From positions 127,067 through 191,066 of the forward strand of contig CBDDEE010000023.1 in the NCBI GenBank assembly GCA_965226855.1: 64,000 nucleotides of DNA, in the 5' to 3' direction. The notes beneath the pieces are model-generated. The model was given only the letters and a program-made list of their open reading frames with translations. It ran no database searches and had not been told where the DNA came from. The stretch comes from JAUXJB01 sp965226855 (GTDB lineage Bacteria; Myxococcota_A; UBA9160; SZUA-336). Both the position numbers and the translations under genes were made by a program. The stretch's first letter is position 1. The number at the start of each line of letters is the position of its first letter. Shown piece by piece: positions 9,128-18,273 of the stretch.

Positions 9128-10129
9128 CTAGGTCGGCGGCATGCCTGAGACGATGTTTTGGAGCGGCTGCTTGCGAGCCCAGCGCTCGAGGTTGCGCAGG
9201 AAGCAGGCCGCTTGACGAGCGCCGTTGCCGCGCGCACTGCCCGCGCTGTGGGGCGACAGGATCACGTTCGGCAGCTGCCAGAGCGGGGAGCCCTTTGGTA
9301 GCGGCTCGACCTCGAACACGTCGAGGTAGGCGCCAGCGATGTGACCGGAGCGCAATGCATCGATCAGCGCAGCCTCCTCGAGCACCTCGCCCCGAGCGAT
9401 GTTGAGCACGTGCGCCCCGGGCGGGAGCTGCGCGATCGCAGCGGCGTCGATCAGGTGGCGGGTCTCGTCGTTGAGAGAGCACGCCAGAGCGAGCCAGTCC
9501 GCGCGCGGCAGCACCTGGTGCAGCCGACTCGGGGGTACGAACTCGTCGACCGGGTCGTCGGGACCCTGCGGACTCCTGCGGACCCCGATCACGTGGAGCC
9601 CGAGGCTGCGCCCAAGGCGAGCGATCTCGGAGCCGATCGAGCCCAGACCCACGACGACGAGCGTCTGGTCGGCCAGGTCGACCGGCACCTCGCGAGCAGA
9701 GAACGGCGGCCACTCACGCCGGCTCTGTGCGCGTTGCCAGCGCGGGAAGCCGCGCGCCAGCATCAACAGCCCTCCGATCAGCGTCTGGGCGATCGGCGCC
9801 GCACTGGCCCCCGCCGAGTTCGTGAGCAGGATTCCGCGCTCGATGAAGCGTTGGAAGACGGCATCATCCGTCCCCACGTTGAACACGTGAAGCCAGCGCA
9901 GCTGCGGCGAGCTGTTTGCCGCGGAGAAGAAGGCCGGCGAGAAGTCCGGGAACATGTCTGCGGAGAAGTGGGCGATCTCCACACGCGCGAGCTCAGCGGG
10001 ATCCACGCGCGCGTCGGGCTCGCTCGGCAGCAGGATGCGCTCGAGCAACTGGCCCGTCTCCGACTCGACGCGCTCCACCTCCGCGCCGTAGCCGCGGAGA
10101 AAGGGTCGCGAGGCGAGAAAGCCCGTCAC
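9128..10129 (-). CDS. D-2-hydroxyacid dehydrogenase family protein
   Basis: 333-residue NAD(P)-dependent dehydrogenase that reduces 2-oxoacids to D-2-hydroxyacids or the reverse. The dinucleotide fold has VVVGLGSIGSEIARLG (about residues 155-170). The catalytic Arg is in NIARGEVLEE, the Glu in FEVEPLP, and the His in LSPHSAGSA. It starts with GTG overlapping the gatB stop (GTGA), so it is co-transcribed with leuS-gatB. Exact substrate not assignable. Confidence 0.9.
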   Translation of the reverse strand: MTGFLASRPFLRGYGAEVERVESETGQLLERILLPSEPDARVDPAELARVEIAHFSADMFPDFSPAFFSAANSSPQLRWLHVFNVGTDDAVFQRFIERGILLTNSAGASAAPIAQTLIGGLLMLARGFPRWQRAQSRREWPPFSAREVPVDLADQTLVVVGLGSIGSEIARLGRSLGLHVIGVRRSPQGPDDPVDEFVPPSRLHQVLPRADWLALACSLNDETRHLIDAAAIAQLPPGAHVLNIARGEVLEEAALIDALRSGHIAGAYLDVFEVEPLPKGSPLWQLPNVILSPHSAGSARGNGARQAACFLRNLERWARKQPLQNIVSGMPPT

Positions 10130-11568
10130 GAGGCGAGCAGCTGCGACAGGATCTCTCGCACTCCGTCCGGGCTCGCCTTGCCCCGCGTGGCCTTCATGAC
10201 CTGGCCCACAAAGAAGTTGAAGAGCTTCTGCTGGCCGCCGCGATACTTCTCGACCTGACCGGGATGCTCCTCGATCACGGCCCTGGCGATGCGCTTCAGC
10301 TCCTCCACGTCGGAGACTGCCTCGAGACCCGACGCACGCATGACCGCCCCGGGCCGCTCGCCGGACCGTGCCATTTCGAAGAAGATCTCGCGCGCGCTCG
10401 TGGCCGTCACCTGACCCGCTTCGAGCAGACCGAGCAGCTCTACCAGGTGCCGGGGCGTGATCGGGAGCCCCCCGAGCGACGCCCCAGACTCGCCGAGCAG
10501 GGCGAGGAGGCTTTGCATGATCCAGTGGGAGACGAGCTTGGGGTCTCCCCCGAGCGCAACGGCGCTCTCGAAGAACTCGGCCACTTCTCGATCCTCGGTT
10601 AGGAGCTGTGCATCGGCAGGAGCTAGTCGGTACTCATGCGCGTAGCGAGCCCGCTTCTCTTGCGGCAGCTCTGGCAGGTCACGGCGCAGGGCCTCGACCC
10701 ACTCGTCTGCGAGCTCCAGCGGGGGCAGGTCTGGATCCGGGAAGTAGCGGTAGTCGTCGGCCTCTTCTTTGCTTCGCTGCGTTCGCGACTCGCCAGCGCT
10801 CTCGTCCCAGCTGCGCGTCTCCTGCAGGACCTTGCCGCCTTCCTCGAGCAAGTCGGTCTGACGTTCGATCTCGTGAGCGAGGGCCTTCTCGACGAACTTG
10901 AATGAGTTCAAGTTCTTGAGCTCGACCTTCGTGCCGAGCTCCCGCTGGCCGCGGGGGCGCACGGACACGTTCGCATCGCAGCGAAAGTTAGCCTTCTCCA
11001 TGTCTGCGTCGGACACGCCGAGGTAGCGGAGTATGCTGCGAAGGCTGCGCAGGTAGGCGCCCGCCTCCGCGGGGGTCTTCATGACCGGCTCTGAGACGAT
11101 CTCGATCAGAGGAACACCGGCGCGGTTCAGATCGACAAACGTCGCCCCAGCAGCTCCGGCGTCGTCGTGGATGTTCTTAGCCGCATCCTCCTCCATGTGG
11201 ATCCGTTCCAGCGGCACCGCGTAGCTCTCTCCATCGATCTCGATCGGAACGGCGCCGCGCCTCGCAAAGGGCTGCTCGAACTGCGAGATCTGGTAGCCCT
11301 TTGGCAGATCCGGGTAGAAGTAATGCTTGCGGGCAAAGATCGAGACGGGCTGGATCTCGCAGCCCAACGCCAGCGCGGAGCGGACCGCGAGCTCGACGGC
11401 GCGTTCGTTGATCACGGGCAGCACGCCGGGCATGCCAACGTCCACCTCGGTGGTACGCGTGTTTGGCTCGCCCCCGAACTCGTTCGGCGCGGAGCTGAAG
11501 AGCTTTGCACTCGTCTTCAGCTGCGCGTGAACCTCGAGGCCGATCACCGCTTCCCAGGCCTTCGCCAC
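10126..11568 (-). CDS. gatB: aspartyl/glutamyl-tRNA amidotransferase subunit B
   Basis: 480 residues. GatB is the kinase/tRNA-binding subunit of GatCAB, which converts misacylated Asp-tRNA-Asn and Glu-tRNA-Gln. Diagnostic segments are IGLEVHAQLKTSAKLFSSA at the N-terminus, YFYPDLPKGYQISQ, DLNRAGVPLIEIVSEP and DDYRYFPDPDLPPLEL, with a C-terminal YqeY/tail domain. Start GTG at 11568 follows AAGGGG by about seven bases and lies just after the leuS stop; another GTG lies two codons upstream. gatA and gatC are not in the window. Confidence 0.97.
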   Translation of the reverse strand: MAKAWEAVIGLEVHAQLKTSAKLFSSAPNEFGGEPNTRTTEVDVGMPGVLPVINERAVELAVRSALALGCEIQPVSIFARKHYFYPDLPKGYQISQFEQPFARRGAVPIEIDGESYAVPLERIHMEEDAAKNIHDDAGAAGATFVDLNRAGVPLIEIVSEPVMKTPAEAGAYLRSLRSILRYLGVSDADMEKANFRCDANVSVRPRGQRELGTKVELKNLNSFKFVEKALAHEIERQTDLLEEGGKVLQETRSWDESAGESRTQRSKEEADDYRYFPDPDLPPLELADEWVEALRRDLPELPQEKRARYAHEYRLAPADAQLLTEDREVAEFFESAVALGGDPKLVSHWIMQSLLALLGESGASLGGLPITPRHLVELLGLLEAGQVTATSAREIFFEMARSGERPGAVMRASGLEAVSDVEELKRIARAVIEEHPGQVEKYRGGQQKLFNFFVGQVMKATRGKASPDGVREILSQLLAS

Positions 11569-11579
11569 GCTCACACCCC

Positions 11580-14192
11580 TTAGAGCACGATGTTCAGCAG
11601 CCGCCCGGGGACGTATACCAAACGGCGCGGCTCCTTGGAGTCGATGTGCCTGGCAACGTTTTCGTTCTCGAGCGCCAGTGCGTAGGCGTCGTTCTCGTCG
11701 GCATCGGCGGGGACGCACACGCGGGCTCGCATCTTGCCCTGAACCTGAACACTGATCTCGACCTCTTCCTCTACGAGCAGTCGAGCGTCCGCCTCCGGCC
11801 ACTCCGCGTGCGCGATCGACGTCGTGTGCCCGAGCCGCTCCCAGAGCTCCTCGCACAGGTGCGGTGCCATCGGGCCCAGCAGGCGCAAAAACGCCTCTCC
11901 AATGCCGCGCGCTAGCGGCGCATCCCTCTCGATGTCGCGCACGAACACCATGAGCGCCGAGATCGCGGTGTTGAAGCTGAGCTTCTCGAAGTCCTCGGTC
12001 AGCTTGTGCACGGTCCTCGCGAGCAGCTTCCGCTGCGCCTCGCTGCCCTCTACCTCTGGCAGCTCGCGCACCACTTCCGCGTCGTCGATGAAGAGCCTGT
12101 ACACACGATGTAAAAAGCGCGCCACTCCCGGAATCCCCTCGGTCGACCAGGGTGCCGCCTTCGCGAGCGGGCCAATGAACATCTCGAAGAGCCGCAGGGA
12201 GTCTGCGCCGAACTCCTCGATCACCTCGTTGGGGTTCACGACGTTGCCCCGGCTCTTGGCCATCCGCTCGATGACCTCTTCCAGGTCGATGTCCATGTCG
12301 GGCGCGAGCGGCCGCTCCGAATCTGCCCAGCGCACTTCCTTTGGGTTCACCCAGAGCTCGCGCAGCTCCCGTCCCGAGCCCACGTGAACGGGGCTCTCGC
12401 CCTCGTACCGCACGTCGGCAGAGGAATAGTACTTGGGACCCTCGTCGGTCTCTTCGCCGAAGTATCGGTAGCTCTTCCCCTGGATCATTCCGGGGCTGAG
12501 CAGCTTCTGGAACGGCTCCACCGTCGAGACCAGTCCCAGGTCGTAGAGGGCCTTGTGCCAGAAGCGGGCGTAGAGCAGGTGCAGCACGGCGTGCTCGGCA
12601 CCGCCCACGTACAGGTCGACGTTCATCCAGTACTTCTCGGCCTCGCTCGACCACGGCGCCTGGTCGTTGTTCGGATCGCAGAAGCGCAGGTAGTACCAGC
12701 AGCTCCCTGCCCACTGGGGCATGGTGTTCGCATCGCGCTTGGCGGGCGCGCCCGTGTCCGGGTCCGTGGTCTCGACCCACTCCCCGACCCGCGCGAGCGG
12801 CGGCTCGAAGTTCCCCGAGGGATGGAAGTCCTCGAGCTCCGGTAGCAGCACGGGTAGCTGGTCCTCGGGCACGAGCTTGGTCGTGCCGTCCTCCAGGTGG
12901 AGGACCGGGAAAGGCTCGCCCCAGTAGCGCTGCCTGCTGAAGATCCAATCGCGGAGCTTGTAGTTGATGGCGCGCTGGCCCTTGCCCCGCTCCTCGAGCC
13001 ACTCGATCATCGCGACCTTTGCACGGCTCGTCTCGAGCCCGTCCAGGAAGCCCGAGTTCAGCGCCACACCCTCGCCCACGAAGGCCTCGCGCGAGATCTC
13101 GCCGCCGGAGACTACCTCGACGATGGGAAGATCGAACTCTTTCGCGAACTCGTAGTCCCTCGTGTCATGGCCCGGGACGGCCATGATCGCACCCGAGCCG
13201 TAAGAGATGAGCACGTAGTCCGCGATCCACACCGGGATCTTCGCGTCGTTCACCGGATTGATCGCGTGTCCCCCCGTGAACACGCCGGTCTTCGCTCGCG
13301 CCTCCGCGATGCGCGAGCGCTCGCTCCTGCGGGCAGAGGCGTCCACGTAGTCGCGAACAGCGTCGCGCTTGTCGTCGGTGGTGATCGCGTCGACCAGCGG
13401 GTGCTCGGGCGCGAGGACCATGTAGGTTGCGCCAAACAAAGTGTCCGGCCGGGTCGTGAAGATGTCGATGGGAGCCTCGTCGACGTCCACCAGCGGGAAA
13501 TCGACGCGGGCCCCCTCGGAGCGTCCGATCCAGTCGATCTGCATCTTGCGGATCGATTCCGGCCAGTCGACCTCGGCCAGGTCGTCGATCAGCCGATCCG
13601 CGTAGGCCGTGATCCTGAGCACCCACTGCTTGAGCGGTAGCCGTACGACGGGGAAGCCTCCGATGTCGCTCTTGCCGTCCCGCACCTCCTCGTTGGCCAG
13701 CACGGTCCCCAGCTCAGGACACCAGTTGACGGGCACCTCCTCCTGGTAGGCGAGCCCGCGCTCGTACAGCTTGCAGAAGATCCACTGCGTCCAGCGCACG
13801 TAGCCCGGATCCGTCGTGTCGACCTCCCGGTCCCAGTCGTACGAGAGGCCGATCGCCTGCAGCTGCTGCTTGTAGTTGGCTACGTTCGTGGCCGTGGTCA
13901 CACGTGGATGCTGGCCCGTCCGCACGGCGTGCTGCTCCGCGGGCAGACCGAACGCGTCCCACCCCATGGGGTGCAGGACATTGAAGCCACGCATGCGCTT
14001 GTAGCGCGCGTATACGTCTGTGGCGACGTAGCCCTTCGGATGCCCGACGTGGAGGCCCTCTGCAGACGGATACGGAAACATATCGAGGATGTAGAACTTT
14101 GGGCGCGTAGTATCGATCTCGGCCTTGAAGGTGCTGTTCTCGAGCCAATGCTTCTGCCACTTGAGCTCGATGTCTCGCGGTGCGTATGGCAT
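11580..14192 (-). CDS. leuS: leucyl-tRNA synthetase
   Basis: 870 residues, normal for bacterial LeuS. The HIGH motif is HVGH in PYPSAEGLHVGHPKGY. The KMSKS loop reads RMAKSRGNVVNPNE, so the first two positions deviate from the usual KMSKS. An editing domain with FTTRPDTLFGATY and a C-terminal anticodon domain are present. It heads the leuS-gatB-dehydrogenase run and is divergent from the deoxyhypusine-synthase-like gene, about 90 bases away. Confidence 0.97.
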   Translation of the reverse strand: MPYAPRDIELKWQKHWLENSTFKAEIDTTRPKFYILDMFPYPSAEGLHVGHPKGYVATDVYARYKRMRGFNVLHPMGWDAFGLPAEQHAVRTGQHPRVTTATNVANYKQQLQAIGLSYDWDREVDTTDPGYVRWTQWIFCKLYERGLAYQEEVPVNWCPELGTVLANEEVRDGKSDIGGFPVVRLPLKQWVLRITAYADRLIDDLAEVDWPESIRKMQIDWIGRSEGARVDFPLVDVDEAPIDIFTTRPDTLFGATYMVLAPEHPLVDAITTDDKRDAVRDYVDASARRSERSRIAEARAKTGVFTGGHAINPVNDAKIPVWIADYVLISYGSGAIMAVPGHDTRDYEFAKEFDLPIVEVVSGGEISREAFVGEGVALNSGFLDGLETSRAKVAMIEWLEERGKGQRAINYKLRDWIFSRQRYWGEPFPVLHLEDGTTKLVPEDQLPVLLPELEDFHPSGNFEPPLARVGEWVETTDPDTGAPAKRDANTMPQWAGSCWYYLRFCDPNNDQAPWSSEAEKYWMNVDLYVGGAEHAVLHLLYARFWHKALYDLGLVSTVEPFQKLLSPGMIQGKSYRYFGEETDEGPKYYSSADVRYEGESPVHVGSGRELRELWVNPKEVRWADSERPLAPDMDIDLEEVIERMAKSRGNVVNPNEVIEEFGADSLRLFEMFIGPLAKAAPWSTEGIPGVARFLHRVYRLFIDDAEVVRELPEVEGSEAQRKLLARTVHKLTEDFEKLSFNTAISALMVFVRDIERDAPLARGIGEAFLRLLGPMAPHLCEELWERLGHTTSIAHAEWPEADARLLVEEEVEISVQVQGKMRARVCVPADADENDAYALALENENVARHIDSKEPRRLVYVPGRLLNIVL

Positions 14193-14284
14193 GCGGGGAA
14201 GTTAGCCGCGAGGCCGGCTTTTCGCAGCGCAGCATTCCGACTAGACTAAAACGGGCCGCAACACCCGGTTCCGGAGGCACCCCG

Positions 14285-15406
14285 ATGCCCGACCAGAAGA
14301 GCGAGGAGCTAGGCTTCGCGTGGACCTATCCCGAGCTCGGGCCGGCCGAGCAGCGTCGTAAGGACGACTTGCTCCAGCAGCCGATCGAGTCCTTGCAGCC
14401 GTCCAGGACACACACTGTTGCCGACCTGGTGCGGGCCATGTCGGGAATGAGCGTGCAAGCTCGCTGCGTGGGGCAGTGCTACGAGGTACTCCGGGGGATG
14501 CTCCGCGACCCCGATCGCCCGACCGTTCTGCTCGGCCTCGCGGGACCGTTGATCGCCGGCGGTCTGCGTCAGGTCATCCGCGAGATGATCGAGGGCGGAC
14601 TCGTCGACGTCGTCGTCTCCACGGGAGCCATCCTCTACCAGGACGTCTATCAGGCCCGAGGCTGGGGCCACTTCCGGGGGTCCCCCGCTGCGGACGACGG
14701 CGCCCTACGAGACCTATACATCGATCGCATCTACGACACGTACGTGGACGAGGTGGGGTTTGGAAAGACGGACTCCTGGATCGGGCTGCTGGCAGACGAG
14801 CTCGAGCCCGGGATCTACTCGAGCCGCCAGTTCATGGACGTGCTCGCCGACGCCGTGGATGACCCGACCTCGATCGTTGCCGCGTGTCGGCGTCTCGGGG
14901 TGCCGATGTTCGTGCCCGCCCTTAACGACAGCTCCATCGGCATCGGCCTCACGGAGCACCACCATCGGTGCGTGAAATTCGAGCGTGAGGGCATCCACAT
15001 CGACTCCATCCAGGACAACTACGAGCTCACGCAGATCGTCGCGCAGTCGCCGGCGACGGCCGCGATCTACGTCGCGGGTGGCGTCCCGAAGAACTACATC
15101 AACGACTCGGTGGTCATGAGTTACATCTTCGACCACCCCTCCGAGGGCCACCGCTACGCGCTACAGGTCACGACGGCCGTGACCGCAGACGGGGGGCTGT
15201 CGAGCTCCACGCTCGACGAGGCGAAGAGCTGGGGCAAGATCAAGAAGACCGCCCAGCGCGCCATGGCCTGGGTCGAGCCCACGGTCTCGCTGCCCTTGCT
15301 CGTCACCGCCGCCCTGCAGGAGCGGCTCGCCGAAGGCCGCACGCGGCTCGTGTTCTCGTGGAACGGAAAGATTCTGGAGAAGCTGTCCACCGCCGAGCGC
15401 CGCTGA
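14285..15406 (+). CDS. deoxyhypusine synthase family protein
   Basis: 373 residues from ATG at 14285, which follows GGAGG. The protein matches deoxyhypusine synthase-like enzymes: LGLAGPLIAGGLRQVIREM, LVDVVVSTGAILYQD, and the catalytic segment DEAKSWGKIKK, whose Lys (residue 318) corresponds to the imine-forming lysine of eukaryotic DHS. In archaea and eukaryotes the enzyme modifies eIF5A. Bacteria lack eIF5A, and bacterial relatives act on polyamines (homospermidine-type chemistry), so a polyamine role is the better inference. The next gene overlaps by one base (TGATG). Confidence 0.88.
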   Translation: MPDQKSEELGFAWTYPELGPAEQRRKDDLLQQPIESLQPSRTHTVADLVRAMSGMSVQARCVGQCYEVLRGMLRDPDRPTVLLGLAGPLIAGGLRQVIREMIEGGLVDVVVSTGAILYQDVYQARGWGHFRGSPAADDGALRDLYIDRIYDTYVDEVGFGKTDSWIGLLADELEPGIYSSRQFMDVLADAVDDPTSIVAACRRLGVPMFVPALNDSSIGIGLTEHHHRCVKFEREGIHIDSIQDNYELTQIVAQSPATAAIYVAGGVPKNYINDSVVMSYIFDHPSEGHRYALQVTTAVTADGGLSSSTLDEAKSWGKIKKTAQRAMAWVEPTVSLPLLVTAALQERLAEGRTRLVFSWNGKILEKLSTAERR

Positions 15407-16233
15407 TGCTGGTCGAGCCGGAGGCGCTCGAGAGCCGCCTGGGCGCCCCTGACCTGCGCGTGGTCGACGCGACCTGGTACTTGCCGGCGCAGGGTCGGAA
15501 CGCGGCAGAGGAGTTCGCCCGGGAGCACCTGCCCGGCGCCATCCACCTGGATCTCTCGACCGACCTGGCAGACGCCGAAGCTTCCGTCCGGAACACGATC
15601 GCGGCGCCGGAAGAGCTCGCGAAGAGCTTTGGCCGGGCGGGAATCGGGACCGAGCACCATGTCGTGGTGTACGACAGGCTCGGTGGCTTCTCGGCTGGTC
15701 GCATCTGGTGGGCTCTTCGCTACGCGGGCCACTCGCGCGCGTCACTGCTCAACGGAGGCTTCACGCGCTGGGTCGCGGAAGGCCGGCCGGTGACGTCGGA
15801 ACTGCAGCGCTTCCCGGCAGCGCGCTTCCAGGCCGCGCCCCGCCCCGAGCTCCTGGCTAGCAAGAACGACGTCCTGCGCGCACTCTCCGAGGGAGGGATC
15901 GCGATTGTCGACGCCCGCCCGCTCGACCGCTTTCACGGCGCCGGGGAGGAGCCGACCCGCCACAAGGGCCACATTCCGGGCTCTGTCTGCCTCCCGCACG
16001 ACCGCAATCTCGACGCCGAGCTCGCGTTCCGCTCCGCAGACGAGCTCCGCGCACTCTACTGTGAGGCGGGCGTGCGCTTCGATCGTCCCGTCATCACCAC
16101 TTGCGGTTCCGGCGTCACCGCGTCTCTCAACGCGTTCGCGCTCACGCTGCTCGGCCACCCGGACGTACGGCTCTACGACGGCTCCTGGGCAGAGTGGGGG
16201 GACATCGACGACTTACCCCACGAGAGGTCGTGA
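15406..16233 (+). CDS. sulfurtransferase, two rhodanese domains (3-mercaptopyruvate type)
   Basis: 275 residues in two tandem rhodanese domains. The N-terminal one is catalytically inactive. The C-terminal one carries the active-site loop CGSGVTA with Cys 233, the form seen in 3-mercaptopyruvate sulfurtransferases rather than the CRKGVT loop of thiosulfate enzymes. Also typical are VVDATWYLP, GAIHLDL and GHIPGSVCLP. Its start codon shares a base with the upstream stop, so the two genes are translationally linked. Confidence 0.92.
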   Translation: MLVEPEALESRLGAPDLRVVDATWYLPAQGRNAAEEFAREHLPGAIHLDLSTDLADAEASVRNTIAAPEELAKSFGRAGIGTEHHVVVYDRLGGFSAGRIWWALRYAGHSRASLLNGGFTRWVAEGRPVTSELQRFPAARFQAAPRPELLASKNDVLRALSEGGIAIVDARPLDRFHGAGEEPTRHKGHIPGSVCLPHDRNLDAELAFRSADELRALYCEAGVRFDRPVITTCGSGVTASLNAFALTLLGHPDVRLYDGSWAEWGDIDDLPHERS

Positions 16234-16275
16234 GCCGGCAGTCGGGTTGGGCGAAGAGATGCAAGAGGCCACCCG

Positions 16276-16962
16276 TTGATCCCGATACGCGACGACATTC
16301 CGGCTCGCGTGATCCCGTTCACGAACTACGCCCTGATCGCGCTCTGCGTGCTCGGATTCGGGACGGAGGTCGCGCTCGGGCCCGGGATCGATCGGCTGAT
16401 CGAAGAGAACGGCCTGATCCCGGAGCGGTTCCTCACGCTTGGCGAGCGCTTCGGCTTCCTGCAGCCCTCTCTCTACGTCCCGTTCGTGACCTCCATCTTC
16501 CTCCACGGGGGCTACCTGCACCTGCTCTTGAACATGCTCTTCCTGTGGATCTTCGGGGACAACGTGGAGGATCGGATGGGGCACACCGGCTATGTGCTCT
16601 TCTTCCTGACTGGTGGCGCGTTCGCGGGCGCGGCCCACGTGGTGGCGAACCCGGCCTCGGTCGTGCCGACAATCGGCGCGAGCGGAGCGATCGCAGCCGT
16701 GATGGGCGCCTACTTGATCCTTTACCCGCGGGCCAGGATCGAATCGCTCGTCCTGTTCGGGTTGTCGCTGCGCTGGCTCTCCGTGCCGGCGATCGTGTAC
16801 CTGATCGCGTGGCTGGCGTTGCAGCTGCTGCTGGGCAGCCTGGCCCTCGATGGCAAAGCGCCGACAGGAGGCGTCGCCTGGTGGGCACACGCCGGAGGTT
16901 TCCTGTTCGGTGTCGGCCTCGTGAGCGTTCTGGGACTGCGGGCGCCTCCGCGTCTGGAATGA
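16276..16962 (+). CDS. rhomboid family intramembrane serine protease
   Basis: 228-residue polytopic membrane protein. The catalytic Ser is residue 136 in GASGAIAAVMG and the His is residue 205 in WWAHAGGFLFG. The loop before them has HGGYLHLLLNMLFLWIFGDN, which carries the conserved His and Asn. The only in-frame start is TTG at 16276. Its last bases overlap the next gene (ATGA). It would cleave membrane-anchored substrates; targets are unknown. Confidence 0.93.
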   Translation: MIPIRDDIPARVIPFTNYALIALCVLGFGTEVALGPGIDRLIEENGLIPERFLTLGERFGFLQPSLYVPFVTSIFLHGGYLHLLLNMLFLWIFGDNVEDRMGHTGYVLFFLTGGAFAGAAHVVANPASVVPTIGASGAIAAVMGAYLILYPRARIESLVLFGLSLRWLSVPAIVYLIAWLALQLLLGSLALDGKAPTGGVAWWAHAGGFLFGVGLVSVLGLRAPPRLE

Positions 16963-18065
16963 GAGTCCTTTACGCCGGCTTTGCGCTCGTTGCGCTGCTG
17001 GCGTGTGCCCCGCCGGCCGACGTCGATCCCCCTCGGACCCAGTCTGTCGTCGCCACGCTCTACGCGTCGCATGCGGAGCGAGGCGAGTTCTTCAATCCCT
17101 GGGGCCGGTTCGATACGGGCCCCCTCGACATGCTCCGCTGGACCTTCTCGCGCAACCTCTACGATAAGAGCGCTCCGATCGTGGTCCCGCGCGTTCCGAA
17201 CAGCGGAGCCAGCCTGGCCGGGGTCGAGCGGTCGTCCGCGATCACCTGGGTGGGTCACTCGACCTTCGCCATCCACGACGGGAAAGACGTCGCACTCACG
17301 GATCCCCACTTCGGTCCCCGCGCGCTGCTGCCCACGCGCGAATCGGAGCCGGGGATCCCGATCGAATCCGTGCCACCCCACGCCTTTGCCGTGATCTCGC
17401 ACAATCACTACGACCACCTCGACGCGTATACGGTCGATACCCTGCCCGATACCGTGCACTGGTACGTGCCGCTGGACCTCGCTCGCTGGTTTCGGGCTCG
17501 GGGCCGTACGCGCGTCACCGAGCTGGACTGGTGGGAGAGCGCGCGCCGGGGACGCTGGACGATCACCTGTCTCCCCTCACAGCACTGGTCGCGCCGCACC
17601 GATCAGCCCACCAACTCGACCCTCTGGTGCTCCTGGCTGCTGGACTCCGGCGACTACCGCTACTACTTCGCCGGGGATACCGGCTACTTCCACGGCTTCA
17701 GGGAGTTCGGCCGCCACTTCCCCCCCATCGACGTAGCGCTCCTGCCGATCGGAGCATACGAGCCGCGCTGGTTCATGCGCTACCAGCACCTGAACCCCGA
17801 GGAAGCCTACCGGGCCTTCCTCGACCTCGGCGCCCGCTACATGCTCCCCATGCACTGGGGCACCTTCGACCTCACCGACGAGCCCGTGGACCTCGCCCCC
17901 CGTGTATTCGAACAGGTAGTAGCCGCCGCCGGAGGCGACCCATCCCGAACCCCAATCCTCGCCATCGGCGAGCGCTGGTCGGTCCCGGACGCGAAGCAAC
18001 CCAACACTCCGCAGTCCTCTATCGGTCTCAGAGGCCTTTCAGAGGGCAACCCCCTCGGTCGGTAG
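16959..18065 (+). CDS. MBL-fold metallo-hydrolase lipoprotein (NAPE-PLD-like)
   Basis: 368 residues. Signal peptide with lipobox (ALVALLAC, Cys 16), then a beta-lactamase-fold hydrolase. Metal ligands are in ISHNHYDHLDA (HxHxDH), CLPSQHWS, FAGDTGY and LPMHWGTF. The arrangement and SITWVGHST-like opening resemble the NAPE-PLD/RomA group that hydrolyses phosphodiesters, but the substrate is not known. ATG overlaps the rhomboid stop, so it closes a four-gene run. Confidence 0.88.
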   Translation: MRVLYAGFALVALLACAPPADVDPPRTQSVVATLYASHAERGEFFNPWGRFDTGPLDMLRWTFSRNLYDKSAPIVVPRVPNSGASLAGVERSSAITWVGHSTFAIHDGKDVALTDPHFGPRALLPTRESEPGIPIESVPPHAFAVISHNHYDHLDAYTVDTLPDTVHWYVPLDLARWFRARGRTRVTELDWWESARRGRWTITCLPSQHWSRRTDQPTNSTLWCSWLLDSGDYRYYFAGDTGYFHGFREFGRHFPPIDVALLPIGAYEPRWFMRYQHLNPEEAYRAFLDLGARYMLPMHWGTFDLTDEPVDLAPRVFEQVVAAAGGDPSRTPILAIGERWSVPDAKQPNTPQSSIGLRGLSEGNPLGR

Positions 18066-18233
18066 TTGCCGGCCCCGAACGCCGGCCGGTCGTTCCGCAC
18101 TCCCATCCCTTCGGCACAAGACGACGCTAGGGTCGGAGCGGTGCGGTTGCCGCAATCCGGACGGCGGGTCGGGACCACGGCGGTCTTATGGCAGCGGACC
18201 GCTTGTACGCTGCAAGCAACCCGTAGAGCCGAG

Positions 18234-18263
18234 GCGTCGCGCCCCCAAAAGGGGGCGCGACGC
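18234..18263. terminator. perfect 13-bp inverted repeat, likely bidirectional terminator
   Basis: GCGTCGCGCCCCC, loop AAAA, then GGGGGCGCGACGC, a perfect GC-rich stem. It lies between two convergent genes: the hydrolase ending at 18065 and the TonB receptor ending at 18274. On the plus strand it is followed by TGTTT. Position and stability fit a shared terminator. Confidence 0.75.
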
Positions 18264-18273
18264 TGTTTAGCCG

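Noticed and set aside
11569..13002. A 958-residue protein extending gatB upstream
   Set aside because: The extra part is an open frame antisense-register shadow of leuS on the same strand; gatB starts at 11568.
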